DNA from: an uncultured Pseudomonadota bacterium
GTDB taxonomy: Bacteria > Pseudomonadota > Gammaproteobacteria > Steroidobacterales > Steroidobacteraceae
NCBI GenBank assembly: GCA_902826635.1
Contig: CADEFQ010000005.1
Coordinates: 1 to 64,000, forward strand
DNA length: 64,000 bases
Direction of reading: 5' to 3'
Under the pieces are notes generated by a model. That model was not told the origin of the DNA. It saw only the letters and a list, made by a program, of their open reading frames with translations, and did not search any database. Shown piece after piece: positions 1-7,687 of this stretch. The position numbers and the translations under genes are program-made. Every line of letters begins with the position of its first letter. Position 1 is the stretch's first letter.

Positions 1-196
1 CCCCCGGCGAGAAGTAGCCGCGAAGAGTCGAACCCGCACGGCGCAGATCGAGCTGCGGCGTGTTGTCGATCGTGACGATGATCTGTCGGTCGAAGCGGGA
101 GGGCGGCGCCGGCTGCCCGGCAGGGGTCGCCGAAGCGCAGGCGAGCAACAGCGTGCTCGAGAGCACCACGACTACGGGATTCGCCGCGCTCGCCAC
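1..196 (-). CDS. Partial lipoprotein downstream of the anti-sigma factor
   Basis: The reading frame opens at a GTG just after the anti-sigma stop and runs off the left edge, so only about 65 residues are seen. A hydrophobic N-terminus ends in a lipobox, LLAC, with Cys about residue 20, which suggests a lipoprotein. The part after it contains RQIIVTIDNT. In related loci an ECF sigma/anti-sigma pair is often followed by a secreted subtilisin-like (S8) protease, and the sequence is compatible with the start of one, but no catalytic motif lies inside the window. There is no clear ribosome binding site, so the start is uncertain and could lie further upstream, inside the anti-sigma gene. Confidence 0.45.
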   Translation of the reverse strand, partial: MASAANPVVVVLSSTLLLACASATPAGQPAPPSRFDRQIIVTIDNTPQLDLRRAGSTLRGYFSPG

Positions 197-200
197 GTCG

Positions 201-860
201 CTACGGCCGGGTCGACGCCACGCCGGCGGGCGCGGCGAGCGCGACCAGCGGCGAGGCGCGCAGATCCGCAAGTGCGTGCTGCAGGTCGATCCCGGCCGCG
301 GCGGGAGCGAGCGTGTAAACGCCGCGAGGCGTGGGGCCGCTGGCGATCTGCAGTTTCGTGCGCGCGAGCAGAGTCTCGATGTCGCCCACCGTCGCCTCTG
401 CGACGAACACCACGCGCACGGCCTCACCGCTCGTGACGGACGGCGCCTCGGACGTCAGCGTCCGATACTCGGCAGGGCGCGAATCCCGATTCGCGAGCAG
501 TCCCGGCGTGAGCACCACTACCATGCTGGCTGCGGCGGCAAGACCGAGGCCCGGGATCCAGACCGACCGTCCCCAGCGCAACCGCCCCCAGCGCGACTGG
601 CCTCGGGCGGGTGGCTCGGCGTCGAGGGTACGTGCGAGCCGCGCCCACGCCGAGCGCGCGTCGCCGGGTGGCTCCGGTGCAGCGCGCATCAAGGCCATGA
701 GTCGCTGCTGCTCGTCGAGTTCGGCGTGGCAACTCGAGCAGTTCGCCACGTGACGCATGACGCGCGCGTTCTCGAGCTCCGAGAGCGTGTCGTTGACGAA
801 GAATGGCAACAGCTCGCGCACATCTGCGTGCTGCCGCTCGGATGCTGCCTGCTGGTTCAT
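201..860 (-). CDS. Anti-sigma factor with zinc-finger motif and one membrane segment
   Basis: This 219-residue protein has a cytoplasmic N-terminal zinc-binding anti-sigma motif, His37-x3-Cys41-x2-Cys44, typical of factors that hold an ECF sigma factor at the membrane. One hydrophobic segment lies at about residues 101-123. The periplasmic C-terminal part (about 130-219) is not a known sensor domain that I recognise. It loosely resembles the propeptide-like domains seen near subtilisin-type proteases, which is inference. The start ATG overlaps the stop of the sigma gene as ATGA (857-860), so the two are translationally coupled. Longer upstream starts in this frame would lie within the sigma gene and are unlikely. 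Confidence 0.8.
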   Translation of the reverse strand: MNQQAASERQHADVRELLPFFVNDTLSELENARVMRHVANCSSCHAELDEQQRLMALMRAAPEPPGDARSAWARLARTLDAEPPARGQSRWGRLRWGRSVWIPGLGLAAAASMVVVLTPGLLANRDSRPAEYRTLTSEAPSVTSGEAVRVVFVAEATVGDIETLLARTKLQIASGPTPRGVYTLAPAAAGIDLQHALADLRASPLVALAAPAGVASTRP

Positions 861-1456
861 TCCATCGTCTCCAGAAACGTCGATTGCGGATCGCGCGACG
901 GCACCGGCCACAATGTTCGCAGCCGCCCGCGAGCGTGGAACAAGCGCGTCTTCACGGTATTCACGGGGCATTTGACGATCGTTGCGATCTCCGCGCAGGA
1001 GTAGCCCATGAAATAAGTGAGTTCGAGTACGGCGCGATGCTCGGGCGACAGCTGCCGCAGCGCGGCCTCCAGCAGCTCCCGCTCTTCCGTGTCCCCGGCC
1101 TGCGCCGCTTCGCACTGGATCTCGCCCTGATATTCGATGACTTTCGCGTGCGACCGGCGCGATGCCAGGGCCTTCATCGCGAGCCGGTAGGCGATGCCAA
1201 AGATCCAGGTGGAGATCCGCGAGCGCGCCTCAAAACTGTCCGCCTTGCGCCATATCACCATCATCGTGTCGTTGACGATTTCCTCGACGAGCTGCGGGTC
1301 GGCGACGAGCCGCGAGCAGAAGCGTGTCAGTCGACGGTAATACGCCCCGAATAGCGCATGGAAGGCCGCTCGATCGCCACCACCGATGCGCCGCAGCAAC
1401 GCGCCCTCGGACTCGGCGGCTGCGGGGTCGCGACCATCAGCATCTGGTTCATCCAT
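857..1456 (-). CDS. ECF-type RNA polymerase sigma factor
   Basis: The protein is 199 residues, the usual size of an ECF sigma factor. Region 2 is visible as FHALFGAYYRRLTRF through IVNDTMMVIWRKADSF, followed by STWIFGIAYRLA. Region 4 is the helix-turn-helix LSPEHRAVLELTYFMGYS to CPVNTVKTRLFHARGRLR. The ATG at 1456 was chosen because the frame upstream runs into the porin gene and shows no sigma-like sequence. The anti-sigma gene follows with an ATGA overlap. It probably directs polymerase to an envelope-stress or protease regulon that includes its own operon. That role is inferred from the neighbours. Confidence 0.88.
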   Translation of the reverse strand: MDEPDADGRDPAAAESEGALLRRIGGGDRAAFHALFGAYYRRLTRFCSRLVADPQLVEEIVNDTMMVIWRKADSFEARSRISTWIFGIAYRLAMKALASRRSHAKVIEYQGEIQCEAAQAGDTEERELLEAALRQLSPEHRAVLELTYFMGYSCAEIATIVKCPVNTVKTRLFHARGRLRTLWPVPSRDPQSTFLETME

Positions 1457-1523
1457 GGTCAGGGCTCGAACCGCGGCTCCGATGAGGTTACCGGTAGTAA
1501 GTGCCTCCGGAGCGGCAAAAGGT

Positions 1524-2273
1524 TCAGAACTGGTAAACGACGCCCGCGACCACGTCTCCCCGAACGCTGGAGCGACCATAGAGCCGCCGGGCGCGACGGT
1601 CGGTATCGTAGTAGCCCAGATCCACGGTAAACCGGCCGATCTGCCAGGCGATCCCGGCATTCCAGTAAAGAGAGGTGCCGCCCCACCGCCCTGCGATGTC
1701 GAGTCGGCCCAGTCCGCCCGTCGCGCTGAAACCGTGCGGCAAGGGGTATTGCAGGCCTACTTCGGTCGCGAGGAGGCGGTCGCTGCGCACGGCCCCCAGG
1801 GTCGTGTAGCCGCTCCATCCCGGCGAGTAAGCGACTCCCAGTGTGAGGAGATCGCGATACTGCAGCGTGCCCCCGACCTCGGTGTAGTCGTAACCGATCG
1901 GATCGGGCGAGCGCGGATAGGTATAGCGACGCAGGGTGACTTCGCCCCGCCAATCGCCGCGCAGGTCACGGCCGAAACCGACGACATAGTCGATCTCCAG
2001 CTCGTGGTCCCAGCGTGACGCGAAGTCGGTGCGGCTCGCCCAGACGCCGCCGAACACACCCGATGGGTGCTCGTAACCGATACCCGCTTGCGAAGCGGGC
2101 TCTCCGCGAGTCTGGCTGCGGCCGCGAAACACGTAATCGGTCGTGAGTCCGACCAAGCCGTTGACCTTGCCCTCGGCCCGCAAGCATGCAAACGGCTGCG
2201 CCGCCGCAAGTCCGGCACCGGCCAGGACGAGAACGCGAAGCCCCCGACGCGCGAGTGAAGCCATGCCAGCCAT
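1524..2273 (-). CDS. TorF-family putative outer-membrane porin
   Basis: A 249-residue protein with a hydrophobic signal region at the N-terminus and then a chain of amphipathic beta strands ending in the aromatic C-terminus VVYQF, as expected for an outer-membrane barrel. The pattern GLTTDYVFRGRSQT near residue 40 is characteristic of the TorF/Gcw_chp family (TIGR02001), small porin-like proteins of unknown substrate. The true start may be the second Met (2264), because the first few residues add nothing to the signal. The gene lies upstream of the sigma gene in the same orientation with a gap of about 70 bases, in which I see no clear terminator. Confidence 0.82.
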   Translation of the reverse strand: MAGMASLARRGLRVLVLAGAGLAAAQPFACLRAEGKVNGLVGLTTDYVFRGRSQTRGEPASQAGIGYEHPSGVFGGVWASRTDFASRWDHELEIDYVVGFGRDLRGDWRGEVTLRRYTYPRSPDPIGYDYTEVGGTLQYRDLLTLGVAYSPGWSGYTTLGAVRSDRLLATEVGLQYPLPHGFSATGGLGRLDIAGRWGGTSLYWNAGIAWQIGRFTVDLGYYDTDRRARRLYGRSSVRGDVVAGVVYQF

Positions 2274-2370
2274 GTTGCCCCAGGTGCTTGCGAAGCGCCC
2301 GTCGACAGCGCAAGCGCTGCCACGGGCATGGCATCGATTCTATCGGGGACAGTGCCGGTACGCTGCAGCG

Positions 2371-2805
2371 CTATTCCGCGAGGCTGACACCCGAGCCGCC
2401 CATTTCCTTCGGGACGTCCTTCATCTTCGGCAACCCGTCCTTGATGCGCAGCGTCGACTCCTGATAGTGGACATGGACACCGGCGTGGTACGGAAAGTCC
2501 GGGATCACTGCCGCATACACATCGGTGAGTCCCCAGCCGGGATGTTCCGTGAAGAGGTGCCCTCCACACGTCTTGCACCATTTGCGATAGCTGTGCGCCG
2601 ACTTGTTGTAGGTGCCGATGTTGTCCGCTCCCCGCGTGATCTGCACCGCTTCCGGTCGCCACAAAGTGAAGGCGTTGACCGGCCCTGCAGACCAGCGGCG
2701 ACACGACTCACAATGGCAGTAACCCATTGCGGCTGGCTCGCCGCTGACCGTCAACTGAACCGAGCCGCAAAAGCAGCTGCCTTGATAGATTTTTCCGTCG
2801 TTCAC
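2371..2805 (-). CDS. GFA-family (glutathione-dependent formaldehyde-activating enzyme-like) protein
   Basis: This 144-residue protein shows the zinc-binding cysteine pattern of the GFA family: CFCG near residue 12, CHCESCR about 30 residues in, and CKTCGG about 75 residues in. Family members are small beta-fold proteins, only some of which act with glutathione. The substrate here is unknown. The GTG at 2805 is preferred over an ATG at 2832, because a strong ribosome binding site, AAGGAG (2815-2820), sits at the right distance before the GTG and would lie inside the longer reading. It is the last intact gene before the gene-remnant region at 2819-3865. Confidence 0.8.
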   Translation of the reverse strand: MNDGKIYQGSCFCGSVQLTVSGEPAAMGYCHCESCRRWSAGPVNAFTLWRPEAVQITRGADNIGTYNKSAHSYRKWCKTCGGHLFTEHPGWGLTDVYAAVIPDFPYHAGVHVHYQESTLRIKDGLPKMKDVPKEMGGSGVSLAE

Positions 2806-2818
2806 GAACGTATCTCCT

Positions 2819-3298
2819 TCATTGAAGTGCAATGATGATTTCGAGGTACTCGCCGGGCGCGGCCATGGAGTCGTCCCCGGAGCGGTTGAACTGATCGACC
2901 AGCGCCACGAGATCGCGCTCGAGCGCAGCTACCGCCGCGTGTTCAAGCGCGGCGAAGATTTCGAGCAACGGGCCGTAGCAGGCCTTGAAGACTTCCAGCC
3001 AATGCGTGGGAGTTCGATAGCGAAACACGAAGTCGCGTCGCGCCAGACTGACCGAGCTCGCGTGGCCCTCGAACAACTCGACAATCCGCGCCTGGGTTCC
3101 CCAGAGTGCTGGTGAGTCGGCGACGGGCTTGCAAACGCGAGCCATCTCGGCGGCGGCGCGGGCCTGGTCGGCAGCGAATATCACCCCGAAGGTCGAGACG
3201 ACCACGCCGAAACTACGGTCCGGAAACGGAAGCGCTTCCGCGTCGGCCTGGCAGAATTCGATATCGAGCCGTTCGGCTGCACGGAGCCGCTCACCTCT
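2819..3298 (-). pseudogene. Remnant of a class I SAM-dependent methyltransferase
   Basis: The frame preserves the middle and end of a methyltransferase: DIEFCQADAEALPFPDRSFG, then STFGVIFAADQARAAAEMAR, and a C-terminal part with WGTQARIVELFEG, FRYRTPTHWLEVF and FNRSGDD. Two defects are visible. The N-terminal glycine-rich SAM-binding motif is gone, replaced by unrelated sequence that reads as part of an acetyltransferase in another frame. The text also jumps from ARVCKP directly to VADSPALWG, where intact relatives have roughly 35 more residues (family knowledge from memory). I read it as a broken gene with an internal deletion. Confidence 0.65.
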
Positions 3299-3471
3299 GC
3301 GACAAAAACTCCCCCGGCCTCGATTTGCTGCAACGGCAATTCGATCGCATCTGGATTTGCGAGCAGAGCATTGCGATCTCCAGGATTGTTCAGCGAGGCT
3401 CGCCACTGTAGGACCTCAAGTGTCTTTTGATCGACGGCAGCCGCTGCCCGCACGGTGATTGCGTGCTTTGG
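3286..3471 (-). pseudogene. N-terminal remnant of a GNAT acetyltransferase
   Basis: In a frame different from the methyltransferase remnant, the sequence reads ITVRAAAAVDQKTLEVLQWR followed by ANPDAIELPLQQIEAG and VFVAEVSG, which is the start of a GNAT N-acetyltransferase up to the second or third strand. The similarity stops abruptly near 3286, and the acetyl-CoA-binding motif is absent. The methyltransferase remnant begins at the same place, so this looks like a deletion junction between two genes. No intact start codon is visible before ITVRAA, which adds to the impression of decay. Confidence 0.55.
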
Positions 3472-3473
3472 TT

Positions 3474-3662
3474 TCAAGTTGCCCAACGTTCGGCGGCGGC
3501 GCGAAGCGCCGTCCGCTGCATCTCGTTGGTCGGCGCGGCTAGCCGCAGGTGCAACAGTGGGTATGGCCGCCCCTGGTCGTCCAAATCCGAGCGCCCTTCC
3601 ACGACGAAGCCGCACGCCTCGTGGAAGTCGCGGGCCGCCGTGATCTTGCTCGTTGACGTCAA
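3474..3662 (-). pseudogene. C-terminal remnant of a second GNAT acetyltransferase
   Basis: About 60 residues read ARDFHEACGFVVEGRSDLDD and YPLLHLRLAAPTNEM, the usual end of a GNAT acetyltransferase (the FYE.xGF motif followed by the last strand). The acetyl-CoA-binding portion that should precede it is missing. Before position 3662 the frame shows nothing recognisable. It ends right before the N-terminal GNAT remnant, so the two were probably tandem genes in an older locus. Confidence 0.5.
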
Positions 3663-3712
3663 CCGTCAGCTCGCCATGTAGTGCTTGTGCCTGAAGACCC
3701 GGGCGTCGACCG

Positions 3713-3865
3713 GCACCGCTGCTCGATCGGCTGATGCATCACGCGCAGCGGCTGAAGTTCGAGGGCAAGAGCCGGCGGCTCAAAGAAGCCGCGTCACGAG
3801 TTGCGAAGCGCGCCGCGCGCAGGCAACCGTCCGCTCGTCCCGCCGCTTCAGATCGGGGAGTTTGA
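3713..3865 (+). pseudogene. IS21-family IstB ATP-binding protein, C-terminal fragment
   Basis: The plus strand encodes APLLDRLMHHAQRLKFEG followed by KSRRLKEAASRVAKRAARR and a stop at 3863-3865. The pattern LLDRLMHH..x.LKFEGKS.RLKEAA is the C-terminal end of IstB, the helper ATPase of IS21-type insertion sequences. The ATPase core and IstA are missing, so the element is dead. The transposon end should lie shortly after the stop, inside the 3' end of the gene read on the opposite strand (3780-4430). Confidence 0.55.
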
Positions 3866-4430
3866 CCCGGCCACGGTTGGGGGAGCTTGAGTTCGCCACC
3901 GGGGAGCGGATCATCTTTCCGACGAGCAAGTTGAGGTGCTCGAATTCCCGGTGCGGGATGGCGGCCAACGTCGGGAGCGAGTGAGTCGGATCGGCAATCG
4001 TGATCGCGCCACCGCCCCGGCCGCTGCAAGACACCTGCTCGATCCCGCTGACTCGCACGGTGGCGATCAGATTTCCGGCTGCGCCGAGGATCCGCAGGAG
4101 ATCCTGATCAGCGGGCAACGCGGTGATTTCGATCGTGCAGGAACGGGTCGCACTGGTGACGTTCGCTGTCGGAATGCCGAGCAGGTGCGTTGGTAGCCTC
4201 ACCCCGGTCGCCAGATCTGCTGTGGTCCCTCGATCAGTCGAGCCGAGGACGAGTGCGTCGCGCGACCCGGATCCGCCGATGAGAATGCCGGTGCGATCGA
4301 GCGACTGTGGCCTCGCCGTGTTGGCGTCGTCACGCACGCGCGCGATGGGCACGAGCACGCCCACCGTCGTCACTGCCAAGGCGACCGCTGACGCAAGCAA
4401 CGCAATCCGGGACGTCTGCCGGTGAATCAC
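3780..4430 (-). CDS. Secreted or membrane-anchored hypothetical protein, 3' end probably replaced by IS21 sequence
   Basis: A 216-residue reading frame begins with a basic stretch and a hydrophobic segment (about residues 8-30), which suggests a signal peptide or anchor. I do not recognise the remaining sequence. Its ATG overlaps the stop of the preceding haem lipoprotein gene as ATGA (4427-4430), which supports real, coupled translation. The last 28 or so residues are read from the antisense strand of the IstB remnant (3780-3865) and are unusually basic. The natural C-terminus was therefore probably lost and the stop codon supplied by the IS relic. Function unknown; it may belong with the adjacent haem locus. 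Confidence 0.55.
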   Translation of the reverse strand: MIHRQTSRIALLASAVALAVTTVGVLVPIARVRDDANTARPQSLDRTGILIGGSGSRDALVLGSTDRGTTADLATGVRLPTHLLGIPTANVTSATRSCTIEITALPADQDLLRILGAAGNLIATVRVSGIEQVSCSGRGGGAITIADPTHSLPTLAAIPHREFEHLNLLVGKMIRSPVANSSSPNRGRVKLPDLKRRDERTVACARRASQLVTRLL

Positions 4431-6688
4431 GGCGCGGCTCCCGCCTGAATCCAGGAGCGCACCTGGTCGATGGTCGCCTGGTCGAGGAAAGGCCCCCCGA
4501 GCGGCATGCGGGAACCGGCGAGCTGCGTACCCTCGAGCTTGTGGATGATGTAGCTGTTGTTCGGCTGGCCCGGCAATACGCGCTTGAACGCCGGTTCGTT
4601 GAGGCTGGTGACATTGACCAGCGCCGCGAATGTCGCCGCGGCGCTCGTCAAGTTCATGACGCCGGGCAAGACCCCACCGACGCCGGTGTGACAGCTCGCG
4701 CAGCGCGGCGTGAAGATGTTGGCCTGAAGCTGCGCCAGCGTCACGGCCACCGCGTTCGACACGGTGACGTCAACCGGCGCCGACGTCGTCGTATTACCGG
4801 CAGCATCACGCGCGACGGCAGTCAATGTGAAGACGCCATCGGCCACCGTCGTCGTGTTCCAGTTGACCGAGTAAGGCGCACTCGTGTCCGCGCCCAGCGA
4901 TGCCGCGCCGGCGAAGAACTCGACCTGGGTCACACCGATATTGTCCGCCGCGTTCGCGCTCACGGCCACGGTGCCGCTCACCGTACCTGCAGGCGCGGTC
5001 AGCGCGACCGTGGGCGGCGTGGCGTCGGGTGGCGGCGGAACGTTCGCTACGGTCACCGCCAACGCTACCGAAGTGGTCGCATTGCCGAATGCATCCTTCG
5101 CTACAGCGGTGAGGTTCACGCTGCCATTGGCGACGGTCGAGGTGTCCCAGTTGACCGAGTATGGCGCGGTCGGGTCGACGCCCAGCGAAGTGGTACCTGC
5201 AAAGAACTCGACTTGGGCGACCCCGACATTGTCGGCCGCGTCCGCCGTGACGACGACGGTGCCGCTCACCGCACCGGAAGGCGCCGTCAGCGCCACAGTC
5301 GGTGCAACGATGTCCGGCGCAGTGGCGCCGAGATCGATGCGTCCATAAAGACCAGCGACCTCGTTGGCGATGCCCGCAGCGAAGTACAGCGTCGTGGTCG
5401 GCTGGTTGCGCGCACCATTGCCGAACGCGATCCCCCACAGTCCGGGCGTCGCGATCGCCTGGCCCGCGCTGTCCTGGACGCGACCGACGAAGGCACCTGA
5501 CACCGGATCGTAGGCGTTGATAACGCCATCGATGAAATTACCCACAAGCAAGGAATTGCCGAGCGTGCCAAACCCCGCCGGCGCCATGGCGAGCCCCCAG
5601 GGCGCGTTCAGTGCACCACCCACGGCGACGAGATGAGTCACCAGAGTGCCGCTGGTATCGAACACATTGACGAGGCCGAAGCCGGCTCCCGCCACTTCGT
5701 CGCCCGTCGCGGCGTCCCGTTTCGCATAGGTCACGACGATGCGGGTCACACCCTGGATCTGCAGTGCGCGAATGCCAAACGGCGCGTAGTCGGCCGGCAG
5801 CGTCGGGTCCGTGAACCCGCCGGCAACCGTAATCCTGGCAAAGGTGTTGTTGAACACGTCGACCTTTTTGTTGTGGAAGTCGGTGGCGTACAACAAATCG
5901 GCGCCGGCGTTGTTCGCAATCGCGAGACCCTTGTAGACAGCCCCGCCCGCGCCGTCATCGTAGGCGATGATCGCGGTATCGGGATCGACGGTGGGAGCCC
6001 AGCCGAGAAGGGTTCCGCCTTCACCGTCGAATATGAAGCGCGCGGGACCGGATAGCGGGCCGCTGGTCACGACGAAATTGGCCGCGCTGCCACTGAAGAC
6101 AATTCCGGTGGCGTCGGCGCTGCCGTTGAGACCCGCAGGCAGATCGACAACCAGTGACTGAGCTTTGCCGGTGCCGTCGTAGAGTGTCGACGCCTGCGTG
6201 GCGTTGTTGGCAACCCACACCGGCGCGCCGGGTGCAAAGACAATCCCCCAGGGATTCACGAGCTTCGCGTCCGTGGTGACTGCGGCCACGGCGCCATCAG
6301 ACACGAGGCTGCTCATCGAGAATGCGCTCGGCGCATTGACAGTGAGCGTCGTCGACTGGCTATTGCTCTCGCCGTAGATGCCGCCGGTGCAAACCAGGTT
6401 GAAGGTCTGGGTGCCTGCCGCGGTGGGCGTGACGACCAACGTCCCGCTCGCGGCCTGCGCGCCACTCCAGGCGCCGCTCGCCGTGCAGCCTGTTCCATTG
6501 GTGCTCCAGGTCAGCGTCGCACTCTGGCCCACCGTAATCGTCGCGGGCTGCACTGCGATGGTCGCGCTCGCCGGCGGTGGCGTATCCGACCCGCCGTAAC
6601 CGCCGCCGCATGCGGCGACGATCGTCGCGAGTAGGGGAAGAAGTATGTGAGCGCGCATCGCGTGGATGCGCTCGGACGGCAGGTTCAT
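4427..6688 (-). CDS. Lipoprotein with TIGR03118 propeller, Ig-like repeats and C-terminal monohaem cytochrome c module
   Basis: The 753-residue product begins with a lipoprotein signal (IVAACGGG, Cys27). Domains in order are an Ig-like domain (about 36-118), a TIGR03118-type beta-propeller-like region (about 120-455), two near-identical Ig-like repeats each starting with PTVALTAP (about 460-645), and a C-terminal module with a haem c site Cys663-A-S-Cys666-His667. The end of this module (RVLPGQPNNSYIIHKLEG, RMPLGGP, VRSWIQAGA) closely matches the lipoprotein encoded divergently at 6851. The start at 6688 has GGGAG before it. The likely location is the outer membrane or cell surface, with a role in electron transfer or as a sensor. 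Function is not established. Confidence 0.8.
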   Translation of the reverse strand: MNLPSERIHAMRAHILLPLLATIVAACGGGYGGSDTPPPASATIAVQPATITVGQSATLTWSTNGTGCTASGAWSGAQAASGTLVVTPTAAGTQTFNLVCTGGIYGESNSQSTTLTVNAPSAFSMSSLVSDGAVAAVTTDAKLVNPWGIVFAPGAPVWVANNATQASTLYDGTGKAQSLVVDLPAGLNGSADATGIVFSGSAANFVVTSGPLSGPARFIFDGEGGTLLGWAPTVDPDTAIIAYDDGAGGAVYKGLAIANNAGADLLYATDFHNKKVDVFNNTFARITVAGGFTDPTLPADYAPFGIRALQIQGVTRIVVTYAKRDAATGDEVAGAGFGLVNVFDTSGTLVTHLVAVGGALNAPWGLAMAPAGFGTLGNSLLVGNFIDGVINAYDPVSGAFVGRVQDSAGQAIATPGLWGIAFGNGARNQPTTTLYFAAGIANEVAGLYGRIDLGATAPDIVAPTVALTAPSGAVSGTVVVTADAADNVGVAQVEFFAGTTSLGVDPTAPYSVNWDTSTVANGSVNLTAVAKDAFGNATTSVALAVTVANVPPPPDATPPTVALTAPAGTVSGTVAVSANAADNIGVTQVEFFAGAASLGADTSAPYSVNWNTTTVADGVFTLTAVARDAAGNTTTSAPVDVTVSNAVAVTLAQLQANIFTPRCASCHTGVGGVLPGVMNLTSAAATFAALVNVTSLNEPAFKRVLPGQPNNSYIIHKLEGTQLAGSRMPLGGPFLDQATIDQVRSWIQAGAAP

Positions 6689-6758
6689 TCGGAACTCCCG
6701 ATCAGGCGGCCAGATTGATGATGGGTTGCGCCAGTTGAGTGCTCGATTGCGCGGAATT

Positions 6759-6794
6759 GGTTCACTTGCGCGCGCGGCGCGTTGCGAGTGAACC
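6759..6794. promoter_or_regulatory. Inverted repeat between the divergent haem genes
   Basis: Perfect 8-base arms, GGTTCACT (6759-6766) and AGTGAACC (6787-6794), flank a 20-base GC-rich centre. The repeat sits in the 162-base gap between the two divergently transcribed haem lipoprotein genes, a natural place for an operator controlling both sides. No regulator gene lies next to it, so the binding protein is unknown. Confidence 0.4.
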
Positions 6795-6850
6795 CTTTTC
6801 GCCGTCGGCAGCACTCACCTCACAAACCATCAACGAATCGGAGTGAGGAT

Positions 6851-7687
6851 ATGGTGCTGTCCAACGGGCGCGTGACCGCGGCCGTGCTTGCGCTCCTGCT
6901 CGCTTCCTGCGCAGGCAACGGCGAGGGCTTGGATGAGAACGGCCGCCCGATTGGCGAGACGCCGCCTCCGCCATCGCAGGGCGCGGTCGACTTCGCGTTG
7001 CTGCAGAGTACGATCTTCACTCCGCTGTGCACCACCTGTCACGCCGGCGGCGCTGCGCCGCTCGGGCTACGCCTCGAGGCTGGCGTCAGTTTTGCGATGC
7101 TCGTCAACGTCGCAAGCGTCGAGGTCCCGGAGCTGCGACGAGTTGCACCCGGGAATCCCGATGCCAGCTACCTGGTGCACAAGATAGAAGGCCGTGCCGC
7201 GGTCGGTGCGCGCATGCCGCTCGGTGGACCGCCGCTGCCACAGACTTCGATCGACAATGTGCGCCAATGGATCAGCGCGGGCGCGCCCGCGCCGGTCACG
7301 GCCACCAACAGCACGGCGCCCACGGCAATCATTGCCAGCGCACCCATCGATGGCGAAGCGCTCGACGCGCCGCTCGGGCGTTTGCTGGTCGTTGTCTCGC
7401 GCCCGCTCGATGCGTCGCTGGTGAACACCACGACAGTACAACTCCGCCACATCGGTGCAGCGACGCCCATACCGCTGCGGAATATCCATGTGCCGCTGGA
7501 TGACACAAGCAGCGTATGGATTGAGACGGCGGAACCGCTGGCCGCCGGCGAATATGCACTGACTCTGCGTGGCAGCGGCGCGGCCGCACTCGCCGACACG
7601 GAGGGTGATGCGATCGATGGCGATGGCGACGGCATCGCCGGAGGCGACTTCCACTTGCAATTCACAGTCACGGAGCCCCCGCGATGA
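6851..7687 (+). CDS. Monohaem c-type lipoprotein with C-terminal Ig-like domain
   Basis: A 278-residue protein. The lipobox LLASC (Cys20) marks it as a lipoprotein. A single haem c site, Cys60-T-T-Cys63-His64, lies in the same fold as the C-terminal module of the divergent gene: both share ARVAPGNP-like and RMPLGGP elements and end in VRQWISAGAP. The C-terminal half (about 150-278) looks like a bacterial Ig-like domain. A good ribosome binding site (GAGTGAGGAT) precedes the ATG. The stop overlaps the ATG of the next gene as ATGA, so it is translationally coupled to the haem-tagged barrel protein. Probable role: passing electrons at the outer membrane (inference). Confidence 0.78.
   Translation: MVLSNGRVTAAVLALLLASCAGNGEGLDENGRPIGETPPPPSQGAVDFALLQSTIFTPLCTTCHAGGAAPLGLRLEAGVSFAMLVNVASVEVPELRRVAPGNPDASYLVHKIEGRAAVGARMPLGGPPLPQTSIDNVRQWISAGAPAPVTATNSTAPTAIIASAPIDGEALDAPLGRLLVVVSRPLDASLVNTTTVQLRHIGAATPIPLRNIHVPLDDTSSVWIETAEPLAAGEYALTLRGSGAAALADTEGDAIDGDGDGIAGGDFHLQFTVTEPPR

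Noticed and set aside
60-1004. A plus-strand frame of 314 codons at the left edge
   Set aside because: It lies opposite the anti-sigma and sigma genes, which have clear motifs on the minus strand.
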